Assembly (NCBI GenBank): GCA_900771195.1
Contig: CAAGMZ010000012.1
Span: 1 to 33,744, forward strand
DNA length: 33,744 bases
Origin: Lachnospiraceae bacterium
Lineage (GTDB): Bacteria > Bacillota > Clostridia > Lachnospirales > Lachnospiraceae
Reading direction: 5' to 3'
This document shows positions 13,992-21,520 of the stretch, piece after piece. The translations under genes and the position numbers were made by a program. Positions within the stretch are counted from its first letter, which is position 1; each line of letters begins with the position of its first letter. The notes below the pieces were generated by a model. It saw only the letters and a list, made by a program, of their open reading frames with translations. It was not told the DNA's origin and did not search any database.

Positions 13992-14954
13992 TCAACCTCC
14001 GATAATATTCATCTTTCCGGATGAAGGCCTGTCCTCAAATTTATGGCACTCCGGCTTCATATATACGGCATCACCAAGACCTTTTGCAATCAGTTCGTCA
14101 TCTGCACCGCTTCTTATCATCCCGCGTATATCAAGCCCGTCAGAATAATAAAGACAAGGCTTCACAAAACCTGTTGACGTCATTCTTATCCTGTTGCATA
14201 AGCTGCAGAATTTACCGTGTATCGCTTCTATAAAACCTATGTATCCCTTGTAGCCCTCCGGTCTGTAATATACTGCAGGTCCGTTGCCAAGTCGCCCGGT
14301 CTCTGGATGCCCAAGCTCTGCCCCATGTCCGGTAAGAATGTCTTTAATGTATCTGCCTGAGGGTCCGTTTTCGCTCATATTACCCATCGGCATCTTCTCA
14401 ATAAATCTGACGGAAATATTGCGTTCTTTCGCAAGACCGGAAAGCAACAGAACATCCTCCTCCCTAAGGTCAGGAAGCAGTACCGTGTTAATCTTTACAT
14501 TGAGTCCCGCATCACAGCACAAATCAATATTCCGGATTACCCTGTCCAAAAGATCTGCTCCGGTAATCCGCAAAAACCGCCCCCTGTCCATGGTGTCCAG
14601 ACTTATATTAATCCCGTCGAGTCCGGCCCTCTTAAGTTCCTTAATCACAGCATCATTAAGGAGTGTTCCGTTAGTGGTAACAGTGACCGACTTTACATCC
14701 CCAAGCCCTGCCAGTCCCTTTATAAAATCTACTGCCCCGGCTCTTACAAACGGTTCCCCTCCGGTTATCTTAAATCTGTTTATTCCAAGCTTCACGGCTA
14801 TACTGCACACTCTGAAGATTTCTTCATAACCAAGCAGGTCCGAATGAACAAGATGCTCCTCAATCTCCGGTCTGCAATAGCTGCAATGAAGGTTACACCT
14901 GTCGGTTATTGAAATTCTCATGTAGTCTATCTGTCGCCCGAACCTGTCTGTCAT
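13992..14954 (-). CDS. moaA: GTP 3',8-cyclase MoaA (radical SAM)
   Basis: 320 residues. The radical-SAM cluster site is CNLHCSYC near residue 20, followed by KITGGEPFVR. The second 4Fe-4S site is C-x2-C in FCSLCNR plus the Cys in VKPCLYY. The C-terminal GG tail (NIIGG) needed for cyclisation is intact. This is the first gene of the molybdenum operon. ATG at 14954 with GGGAAG upstream. Confidence 0.96.
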   Translation of the reverse strand: MTDRFGRQIDYMRISITDRCNLHCSYCRPEIEEHLVHSDLLGYEEIFRVCSIAVKLGINRFKITGGEPFVRAGAVDFIKGLAGLGDVKSVTVTTNGTLLNDAVIKELKRAGLDGINISLDTMDRGRFLRITGADLLDRVIRNIDLCCDAGLNVKINTVLLPDLREEDVLLLSGLAKERNISVRFIEKMPMGNMSENGPSGRYIKDILTGHGAELGHPETGRLGNGPAVYYRPEGYKGYIGFIEAIHGKFCSLCNRIRMTSTGFVKPCLYYSDGLDIRGMIRSGADDELIAKGLGDAVYMKPECHKFEDRPSSGKMNIIGG

Positions 14955-15002
14955 AAAAATGTTTCACTTCCCTGCCTATAATTAATTCTGTTCTAAATAA
15001 AA

Positions 15003-15031
15003 TATAATCGGACTGCATTTTATTTGCAAGT
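15003..15031 (-). promoter_or_regulatory. Candidate moaA promoter embedded in the selD terminator
   Basis: Minus strand: -35 TTGCAA (about 15030-15025), 17-nt spacer, -10 TATATT (about 15007-15002). It overlaps the hairpin at 15005-15038. No other good promoter is seen between selD and moaA. Bounds are uncertain by a base or two. Confidence 0.4.
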
Positions 15032-15038
15032 CCGATTA
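15005..15038 (-). terminator. Terminator of the yedE-selD operon
   Basis: TAATCGGACTGCA (15005-15017) pairs with TGCAAGTCCGATTA (15025-15038) with one unpaired base. On the minus strand it is followed by a T/A-rich TATATTTTATTTAG. The U-run is imperfect. Confidence 0.7.
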
Positions 15039-15069
15039 CCATTTATCGAAAAAATCGATTTTACAGCCT

Positions 15070-16110
15070 TCACTCAACAATTATCTCTTTTTCTTCAGGT
15101 TTACCGGCATATCCGACAATGCCCGCTCCGTCCATATTGTCCTGAAGCTCTCTGAAAAGTCTTTCCGAGTCCTTTTCCGACACTGCTATCAGAAGGCCTC
15201 CCGATGTCTGTGGATCAAACAGTATATCCTGCATTGGTCTTGAAATCTCACACGAATACTTCACATGAGCCTCTGCATAATCGCGGTTTCTGTAAGCCCC
15301 GGCCGGCACAAATCCCATATCCGCCATCTCATATGCCTCTTTATGGTACTTTACGGAATCCAATGCAAAATGCACTGTACACCCGCTTCCAAAAGCCATC
15401 TCATATCCGTGACCCATAAGAGAAAAACCCGTCACATCAGTGCATCCGTGAACATCATACTTTACCATTATGTCTCTGGCATACTTATTCAAAAAAGCCA
15501 TCTGCCGGTACAGCTTTTCCATCAGCCCTTCATCAACCATGCCTGCTTTGGCGGCAGTCGTAAGGATTCCCACTCCTAATGGTTTAGTAAGGATAAGTAC
15601 ATCGCCCTCTCTTGCCCCTGAATTGGTAAGCACCCTGTCAGGATGAACAAAGCCTGTAACAGAAAGACCATATTTGGGCTCTGCATCTTCAATTGTATGC
15701 CCTCCCGTAATTATGGTTCCTGCCTCATATGCCTTTGAGTAACCGCCCCGCAGGATATCATGAATACAATCTTTGCTCATTTTGGGCGACACAGTCATAA
15801 TATTCATTGCAAGCTTAGGCTCGCCTCCCATGGCATACACGTCACTAAGCGCATTGCACGCCGCTATCTGCCCGAACAGATACGGGTCATCCGCTATCGG
15901 CGGAAAAAAATCCACTGTCTGGACTATTGCCGTTTCATCATTAATCACATACACAGAGGCATCATCACTTTTGTCGTATCCTACAATAAGCCTGTCATCC
16001 GATAAAACAGGAAGGCCGTTCAAAAGTTTTACCAATACCCCTGCACCCACCTTGGCTCCGCAGCCTGCGCAGAAAGAGAGTTTGGTCAGTTTAACATCTT
16101 CACTCATCAA
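15070..16110 (-). CDS. selD: Selenide, water dikinase SelD (Cys form)
   Basis: 346 residues. The active-site segment is FCAGCGAKVG: Cys17 and Lys20 line up with the catalytic pair of E. coli SelD. Other motifs are VQTVDFFPPIADDPYLFGQIAACNALSDVYAMGG (in part), ITGGHTIEDAEPKYG and DPQTSGGLL. It makes selenophosphate from selenide and ATP. No in-frame TGA is used, so this is a cysteine, not selenocysteine, enzyme. With no selA, selB or selC nearby it fits the orphan SelD group that supplies the selenium cofactor of molybdenum hydroxylases. Start at 16110 or 16107 (tandem ATG). Confidence 0.97.
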   Translation of the reverse strand: MMSEDVKLTKLSFCAGCGAKVGAGVLVKLLNGLPVLSDDRLIVGYDKSDDASVYVINDETAIVQTVDFFPPIADDPYLFGQIAACNALSDVYAMGGEPKLAMNIMTVSPKMSKDCIHDILRGGYSKAYEAGTIITGGHTIEDAEPKYGLSVTGFVHPDRVLTNSGAREGDVLILTKPLGVGILTTAAKAGMVDEGLMEKLYRQMAFLNKYARDIMVKYDVHGCTDVTGFSLMGHGYEMAFGSGCTVHFALDSVKYHKEAYEMADMGFVPAGAYRNRDYAEAHVKYSCEISRPMQDILFDPQTSGGLLIAVSEKDSERLFRELQDNMDGAGIVGYAGKPEEKEIIVE

Positions 16111-16352
16111 CTGTTCTCCGATTTATATATATCCTCATAACCGTCGGGGCATACCCTCACGATTTTTTCCGTTTCATCCGTAATTTCCGCAACCATACAA
16201 TTATCCGCTTCATACTTTACACATGTCCCGCAGGACGAGCTTAAGTTTCTGGGAACAGGCATTGCTGTTCCATTAATTCCATTTTTCTTAAGCTCCCTGA
16301 CAAACCGTACGGCTCCGAAATGTGAATAAAAAGTTGCAATATATGTATCCAT
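16107..16352 (-). CDS. DUF3343 protein, putative Se/S carrier-like
   Basis: 81 residues. It opens YIATFYSHFGAVRFVRELKK, the DUF3343 signature, and has three Cys (SSSCGTCVKYEADNC) that could hold a persulfide or perselenide. The family is found in selenium-utilisation loci next to SelD and YedF, as here. The stop overlaps selD. The carrier role is an inference from context. Confidence 0.85.
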   Translation of the reverse strand: MDTYIATFYSHFGAVRFVRELKKNGINGTAMPVPRNLSSSCGTCVKYEADNCMVAEITDETEKIVRVCPDGYEDIYKSENS

Positions 16353-16360
16353 ATTTATAA

Positions 16361-16573
16361 TTATTTTTTGATAATTTTTAAAGTGAACTCGTCTTCATTT
16401 TCCGTTACTTCAACACGATATCCGTTGTGCTCCGCATAGCGCGTTACATTTTCCACGGAAACCCTGTTGTCAACCATCATATCATAGCTGTGTTCATTTG
16501 TCTCCATTGCTTTTTTAATCATAATGACCGGTTCCGGGCACGATCTTCCTCTTGCATCTATCATATATGTCAC
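16361..16573 (-). CDS. yedF: TusA/YedF-type sulfurtransferase
   Basis: 70 residues, a single TusA fold. It has the DARGRSCPEPVIMIKKAM motif with the reactive Cys12 in CPxP. In YedE-SelD loci these proteins are thought to relay selenium or sulfur. It stands four bases from yedE and eight from DUF3343. Longer YedF proteins carry a second domain, which is absent here; DUF3343 may supply that role separately. Confidence 0.9.
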   Translation of the reverse strand: MTYMIDARGRSCPEPVIMIKKAMETNEHSYDMMVDNRVSVENVTRYAEHNGYRVEVTENEDEFTLKIIKK

Positions 16574-16576
16574 CTC

Positions 16577-17650
16577 TTACGCTTTCTTTTTGGGGCTAAA
16601 TGTGTTCATAACCGCTATTATCAGGATAACTGCAAGTCCAAATATAACTGCTATCTTGCCGTTTTTCGTCGCTCCGGCTGCAGATGAGGCCAGTCCGAAA
16701 TTATGTGCAAAAGCAGCCCCTGCAATAAGACCGAATACAGTAATCACAGAATCAGAATTGCCTTCGCCTGCCAGAACAAGCTGTCTTAACGGGCATCCTC
16801 CGAGTAATGAGCAGCCAAACCCCGCAAGAAGCATTCCAAGGAAATTCCACAATCCGTCAGTATGTGCTATCGGCTGTCCGGAAAAACCCGGTGAAAAATG
16901 ACCTGTAATAAGATTTCCCACAAGTGCCGCGACAAAAATTGCACCGAAACCAATAATCAGCTTTGTCTCCCTGAACAAAAACAAATCTCTGATTCCGCCT
17001 ACCATACAGAGCCTTGTCACCTGTGCGATTGCTCCCACTATCAGTCCTCCCGCAAGTGAGATAAGCACTGCTGCATGCTTTCCTCCGGGACCGCCGTCCG
17101 ATGCGGTAAAATATATAAATACCGGTGCTGTTGCAAGGAAAATAAGCATTACCACCTGAACCGCCGGAAACGCGAGTCCTTCAATCAAAGGCTGCTTATA
17201 TGTTCTCTTAAGCGAATATCCGTTGTGAAGGAAAAACACTCCTGCACCTATACCGGCAACAAAACCCGCGAGTCCGAGAAGTGCATTGAGGTCTCCGCCT
17301 GCCAGACGCAGAATCATTCTGAACGGACATCCCAGAAATACAAGACACCCAATCATAACAAAAAATCCAATCACAAATCTGGTGACCGGGGACGAACCGC
17401 CTCTCACTGAAAATTCCTTCCTTCCAAGTGACATAAGAAACGCTCCGATAACAAGGCCTATTATTTCCGGTCTTATGTACTGAACGGCAGCTGCATTGTG
17501 AAGCCCCAATGCTCCGGCAGTATCACGTAAAAAGCATGCAATACAGAAACCCATGTTGGCCGGATTTCCAAAACAGACTAATGCCACCGCAATGGCACCG
17601 ATTATCAGTCCGGCTATTCCGATAATCAGTTTTTCATTTTTAAGCTTCAT
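16577..17650 (-). CDS. yedE: YedE/YeeE-family putative selenium transporter
   Basis: 357 residues from the ATG at 17650, which has GGAG at good spacing; an ATG at 17665 has only a weak site. It is a polytopic membrane protein with about nine to ten hydrophobic segments. Conserved Cys motifs are MGFCIACFLRDT, FLGCPFRMILR and LLGGCPLRQLVLAGEG, typical of YeeE/YedE thiosulfate- or selenium-import proteins. It is first gene of the yedE-yedF-DUF3343-selD operon, so uptake of a selenium species is inferred. Confidence 0.9.
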   Translation of the reverse strand: MKLKNEKLIIGIAGLIIGAIAVALVCFGNPANMGFCIACFLRDTAGALGLHNAAAVQYIRPEIIGLVIGAFLMSLGRKEFSVRGGSSPVTRFVIGFFVMIGCLVFLGCPFRMILRLAGGDLNALLGLAGFVAGIGAGVFFLHNGYSLKRTYKQPLIEGLAFPAVQVVMLIFLATAPVFIYFTASDGGPGGKHAAVLISLAGGLIVGAIAQVTRLCMVGGIRDLFLFRETKLIIGFGAIFVAALVGNLITGHFSPGFSGQPIAHTDGLWNFLGMLLAGFGCSLLGGCPLRQLVLAGEGNSDSVITVFGLIAGAAFAHNFGLASSAAGATKNGKIAVIFGLAVILIIAVMNTFSPKKKA

Positions 17651-17686
17651 TCCGATTTTCTCCATTTGTATTCTTTATCTTTAAAC

Positions 17687-17695
17687 AGTATAGCA
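17687..17695 (-). promoter_or_regulatory. Extended -10 promoter of the selenium operon
   Basis: Minus strand TGCTATACT (TATACT at 17692-17687) about 30 nt before the yedE start at 17650. No good -35 is seen, which suits an extended -10 promoter. Divergent from the promoter at 17746-17774. Confidence 0.6.
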
Positions 17696-17745
17696 TCAAT
17701 CCTGCTTTTTTTTAATTCATTTATTCACTATTTAGAATTTACTTA

Positions 17746-17774
17746 TTGACTAAATCGATAAACTGATATAATAC
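17746..17774 (+). promoter_or_regulatory. Promoter of the desulfurase-LysR-guaD operon
   Basis: -35 TTGACT (17746-17751); the -10 is TAATAC (17769-17774, 17-nt spacer) or the overlapping TATAAT (17767-17772, 15-nt spacer). It lies about 30 nt before the ATG at 17805. Confidence 0.75.
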
Positions 17775-17804
17775 TATATTTGTTAATTAAGGAGTTACAG
17801 AAAA

Positions 17805-18962
17805 ATGAGCGACAGAATATACTTTGACAATGCAGCCACATCATTTCCAAAGCCCGATTGCGTTTTGGAACAGATGTTGTACTACATGACCGGTGTAGGA
17901 TGTAATGTCAATCGCGGAACGTACGCACAGGCTTATTGTGCCGGGGATATTCTTTTTGATACAAGGGAACGGATTTGTAAATTATTTAACGGAAGTGACT
18001 GCAGGAATGTTGTTTTCACTTCCAATATCACTGAAAGTCTGAATGTTGTGATTAAGGGTCTGCTTAAGAGCGGAGATCATGTTCTTGTATCATCGATGGA
18101 GCACAATGCAGTCATGCGTCCTCTGGTTCAACTAAAAAGCCATGGGATAACTTTTGACAGAATTCCCTGCAACAATCTGGGAGAGCTTGACACGGCTTCA
18201 GTTTCATCCATGGTCAGACCGGACACAAGGGCTGTCATAATGACCCATGCCTCCAATGTATGCGGAACACTTCTCCCGATAGAATGGGCAGGGCATTTCT
18301 GCCGGGAGCACAACCTGTTCTTTATAGTTGATTCCGCACAGACGGCAGGCACATTTCCCATAGATATGAAAACAATGAATACAGATGTTCTTTGTTTCAC
18401 GGGCCATAAAGGCCTCCTCGGGCCTCAGGGCACAGGCGGGTTCATCCTTAATGAGCGCATGGTTTCCCTGATTGAGCCCCTGATAACAGGCGGAACCGGC
18501 AGTATTTCGCATACAGAGATAACGCCTGATTTCATGCCGGACAGATTTGAGGCCGGAACTCCCAATCTTCCCGGAATATACGGGCTGAATGCAGCTTTAC
18601 GCTATATTGACGAGACAGGAATCGATAATATTCTCCAAAAGGAGCTTGGTCTTACAGAATATTTTCTGCACGAGTTGAAGAAAAACAGCAGAATAAAAAT
18701 AATCGGTAAAGATGACATTACCGGTCGTGCCCCGGTGGTATCAATTCAGATTCCCGGTATGGATATAGCCAATGCCGCATACCGGCTTGACTCTAAATAC
18801 AATATACAGACAAGAGTAGGCCTGCATTGTGCACCATCTGCTCATAAGACTCTCGGAACCTATCCTGAGGGAACAATCAGATTCTCTTTTGGACATACGA
18901 ATACAAAAGAAGAGGCAGACCATTGTTTATACGCATTGGAGGAAATATGTAATGGAATTTAG
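17805..18962 (+). CDS. Cysteine desulfurase-like class V aminotransferase (selenium locus type)
   Basis: 385 residues of the SufS/NifS-like family: YFDNAATSFPKP start, His100, Asp176 (IVDSAQTAG), PLP lysine Lys202 (TGHKGLLGPQG) and a C-terminal catalytic Cys in RVGLHCAPSAHKTLG. Such genes sit in SelD/YedF loci and are thought to release selenium from selenocysteine or sulfur from cysteine. Divergent from the yedE operon. The GGAG site is ten bases upstream of the ATG. The 3' end overlaps the LysR gene. Confidence 0.92.
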   Translation: MSDRIYFDNAATSFPKPDCVLEQMLYYMTGVGCNVNRGTYAQAYCAGDILFDTRERICKLFNGSDCRNVVFTSNITESLNVVIKGLLKSGDHVLVSSMEHNAVMRPLVQLKSHGITFDRIPCNNLGELDTASVSSMVRPDTRAVIMTHASNVCGTLLPIEWAGHFCREHNLFFIVDSAQTAGTFPIDMKTMNTDVLCFTGHKGLLGPQGTGGFILNERMVSLIEPLITGGTGSISHTEITPDFMPDRFEAGTPNLPGIYGLNAALRYIDETGIDNILQKELGLTEYFLHELKKNSRIKIIGKDDITGRAPVVSIQIPGMDIANAAYRLDSKYNIQTRVGLHCAPSAHKTLGTYPEGTIRFSFGHTNTKEEADHCLYALEEICNGI

Positions 18963-19884
18963 ACAGTTAGAAGTCTTTGTGGCTGTATCCGAACTTAAAA
19001 GCTTTTCAAAGGCAGCAGAATACCTGTATCTGTCCCAGTCCACCGTCAGTTCACATCTTCGCAATCTGGAAAAAGAACTGCAGAAGGAGCTTGTGATACG
19101 TTCAACCAAAAACATCAGTCTTACTGAAGACGGAGCCAAATTCTTATTTTATGCCAGACGCATCCTTGACACCAAGAAGGCCGCACTTGACGAATTATGC
19201 AGTCCTTCTGATACTCTGCTGCATCTTGGCGCATCAACTATACCGTCAGGGTATCTGCTTCCGGAACTTCTTACCGGTTTTCACGACTCGCACCCTCATG
19301 TATTTTTTGATATCAAGCAGGGTGACAGTTCCGGAATTCAGGACCGCGTTCTGGACGGAACCGTAGATTTGGGCCTTATAGGTAAAAAATCAGACTCACC
19401 CAAATGCCGCAGCATAAAGTTCTGTTCTGACAGCCTTGCAATAGTAACCCCTCTCAACAACCATTTTCTTTCATTAAGCAAAAACCATGCTTCTGTCGAA
19501 GAACTGCTTAAGGAGCCTATAATTATGCGTGAGGATGGTTCAGGAACGCAGAAAGCGGCTGACAGATTTATAGAATCTCTTGGCATAAAACAGTGCGCCC
19601 TGAACATTATCGCACGTAACAACGATTTGGAATCAATCAAGCAGATGATAATAAACGGTATGGGAATTTCAATTCTTTCCAGCCTCGCAATCAAGGATCT
19701 CCGCTCTCAGGGACAGGTACTTGTATTTCCTGTAGAATCAAGGATATCAAGAGATTTTTATATAACGTATCTCAAAAGCCGTGAACTCAAACCGGTGCAA
19801 CAGGAATTCATAAATTATGTGGTGTCATATTACAGAAAAGATAACCGCAGGGACAGGAGGAACAATCATGATAATAAAAAGTAA
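18952..19884 (+). CDS. LysR-family regulator of the selenium/purine locus
   Basis: 310 residues from the ATG at 18952, which has GGAGG inside the desulfurase gene; the genes overlap by 11 bases. Residues 1-60 are the helix-turn-helix (SFSKAAEYLYLSQSTVSSHLR). The effector domain begins near 90 (LHLGASTIPSGYLLPELL), with IINGMGISILS late. The target is probably the divergent intergenic region 17651-17804, which serves both selenium transcripts. This is inferred from position; the effector is unknown. Confidence 0.92.
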   Translation: MEFRQLEVFVAVSELKSFSKAAEYLYLSQSTVSSHLRNLEKELQKELVIRSTKNISLTEDGAKFLFYARRILDTKKAALDELCSPSDTLLHLGASTIPSGYLLPELLTGFHDSHPHVFFDIKQGDSSGIQDRVLDGTVDLGLIGKKSDSPKCRSIKFCSDSLAIVTPLNNHFLSLSKNHASVEELLKEPIIMREDGSGTQKAADRFIESLGIKQCALNIIARNNDLESIKQMIINGMGISILSSLAIKDLRSQGQVLVFPVESRISRDFYITYLKSRELKPVQQEFINYVVSYYRKDNRRDRRNNHDNKK

Positions 19885-21127
19885 TTTTCTGTATACTCCA
19901 TCGCAGAGTACTCTCACTGTAAATAAGGATGCATATCTCCATGTAAAAGACGGCAGGGCGCTGGAATTTTACAAAGAACTTCCTGTCGATTTGAAACATG
20001 AAGAAATACTCGACTATTCCGGCTGTATTGTAATTCCGGCATTTAATGACCTTCATATTCACGCTCCCCAGTATATCAACCGTGGAGCCGGACTTGACGA
20101 AGAGCTTCTGCCCTGGCTTTCAAAATATACTTTTCCCGTTGAAGCCAGATACAGCGACGTTGCCTTTGCCGACCGTTCATACCGTCTGTTTCTTAACAGA
20201 CTTATTGATGCCGGCACCATGCGCTTCGCTGCGTTTGGAACGCTTCACAAAGACGCTACCTGGAGACTTATGGAGCTTACGGAAAAATCCGGTCTTGCCG
20301 CATATATCGGCAAAGTCAACATGGACCGCAACTCACCTGATTTTCTCATTGAGGACACGGAAAAATCCATTGCAGAAACCGAAGAACTGATAATCCGTTC
20401 ACAGTCGCTCAAAAATGTTAAATACATCATTACACCGCGATTCGTTCCTTCCACAACGCCTGAAATCATGTCCTCTCTTGCCGACCTTGCTGAAAAATAT
20501 GACCTTCCAATCCAGTCACACCTTTCGGAAAATCACAGTGAAATTGCCTGGGTCAGGGAGCTTCACCCCACAATAGACACATATACAGAGGTTTATAAGG
20601 AATTTGGTCTGCTCCGCAAAAACAAAACAATCATGGCGCACGGAATACACCTTTCAGAACGCGAAAAGGATATCCTTAAAGCTAATGGTGTATACATTGC
20701 CCACTGTGCCCATTCCAATGTGAACCTTTCAAGTGGAATAATGAAACTCAGAAAGAACCTTGAATACGGATTAAACTGTGTTATAGCAAGCGATGTTGCC
20801 GGCGGTCATACCCCAGCCATGAACAGGCACATTGCATTTACTGTTGAAATATCCAAAATAAATGCAATGTACAACCCTGATGAAAAACCTCTTTCAGTCC
20901 CTGAAGCCCTGTTTCTCGCCACAAAACAGAGTGGAAGCTTCTTTGGCAAGGTGGGAAGCTTTGAACCAGGATATGATTTTGATGCACTTGTCATTAACAT
21001 GAATGAACTTGGAAATAAGTACGAGAAAACTCCTGAGGACCAGCTTTCACAGTTTATCTACGATGGCGATGACAGAAATATTATCGCAAGATTCTGTCGT
21101 GGTCAGAAAATAGAAAAATTGTCTTGA
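19868..21127 (+). CDS. guaD: Guanine deaminase
   Basis: 419 residues from the ATG at 19868, with GGAGG seven bases upstream; it overlaps the LysR gene by 17 bases. Amidohydrolase zinc motifs are FNDLHIHAPQYINRG, IQSHLSEN, MAHGIHLS and ASDVAGGHTPAM, matching guanine deaminase rather than the general amidohydrolase pattern. It converts guanine to xanthine, the substrate of xanthine dehydrogenase-type hydroxylases. Its coupling to selenium genes points to a selenium-dependent purine hydroxylase encoded elsewhere. Confidence 0.9.
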   Translation: MIIKSNFLYTPSQSTLTVNKDAYLHVKDGRALEFYKELPVDLKHEEILDYSGCIVIPAFNDLHIHAPQYINRGAGLDEELLPWLSKYTFPVEARYSDVAFADRSYRLFLNRLIDAGTMRFAAFGTLHKDATWRLMELTEKSGLAAYIGKVNMDRNSPDFLIEDTEKSIAETEELIIRSQSLKNVKYIITPRFVPSTTPEIMSSLADLAEKYDLPIQSHLSENHSEIAWVRELHPTIDTYTEVYKEFGLLRKNKTIMAHGIHLSEREKDILKANGVYIAHCAHSNVNLSSGIMKLRKNLEYGLNCVIASDVAGGHTPAMNRHIAFTVEISKINAMYNPDEKPLSVPEALFLATKQSGSFFGKVGSFEPGYDFDALVINMNELGNKYEKTPEDQLSQFIYDGDDRNIIARFCRGQKIEKLS

Positions 21128-21152
21128 TATTTTTTCCTGCATGGGCTACAAT
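21124..21152 (+). promoter_or_regulatory. Promoter of tRNA-Gly(CCC)
   Basis: -35 TTGATA (21124-21129) overlapping the guaD stop codon, 17-nt spacer, -10 TACAAT (21147-21152), eleven bases before the tRNA. Confidence 0.8.
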
Positions 21153-21162
21153 ATGCCTGTGT

Positions 21163-21233
21163 GCAGATGTAGTTCATCGGTAGAACGTCAGCTTCCCAAG
21201 CTGAAGAGGGGGGTTCGATTCCCCTTATCTGCT
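21163..21233 (+). tRNA. tRNA-Gly (anticodon CCC)
   Basis: GCAGATG pairs with TATCTGC (last pair G-T), discriminator T. The anticodon arm TCAGC-TTCCCAA-GCTGA gives CCC; the T-loop is GGTTCGATTCC. 71 nt, CCA not encoded. The three-way-junction copy B starts seven bases downstream and a terminator follows at 21384. Confidence 0.96.
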
Positions 21234-21240
21234 TTAGAGT

Positions 21241-21380
21241 GCTGTAAGATAATTATTTTCTGGCGGCCGCTTGCACTTAAGCTAAGAACGTAGCGGTGCT
21301 AAGCTCGAAAATACCTCGCTAAGCACCGACGTTCTTAGAAACCGCCGAAAATAATCATCTTACAGCTATATAGAGTGAGC
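21241..21380 (-). repeat. Structured three-way-junction element, copy B
   Basis: A 126-bp palindrome (21241-21366) plus the shared 14-nt tail. The outer stem is about 20 bp plus GGCGG/CCGCC. The central arm has CTAAGAACGT/ACGTTCTTAG (21282-21291 with 21329-21338) and CGGTGCT/AGCACCG. A side hairpin GCTT/AAGC completes the junction. Base pairs differ from copy A but pairing is kept; CGCTAAGYACCGAC and the tail (AGCTAYATAGWGTGAGC) are conserved. The single outer-stem mismatch is A-C on the plus strand and G-U on the minus. It is inside the tRNA-Gly(CCC) transcript, antisense to the preferred folding strand. Confidence 0.75.
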
Positions 21381-21383
21381 CGG

Positions 21384-21417
21384 GAATTCTTGCAGAAGCA
21401 GCAAGGATTCTTTTTTT
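21384..21417 (+). terminator. Terminator after tRNA-Gly(CCC) and element B
   Basis: GAATTCTTGC (21384-21393) pairs with GCAAGGATTC (21401-21410) with one wobble, followed by TTTTTTT. Confidence 0.88.
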
Positions 21418-21520
21418 GCAGTCACAAGTCCAATTCCCCTATATACAGTATGTTCCGGTAGCAAATAGTATCATTTGTTCCCTGCGGGCACAGCTTACGC
21501 ACAGGCGTTCACACAGACAA

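Noticed and set aside
15070..16110. Selenocysteine codon in selD
   Set aside because: The active-site position is Cys17 (TGC/TGT sense codon) and the frame is open without an internal TGA.
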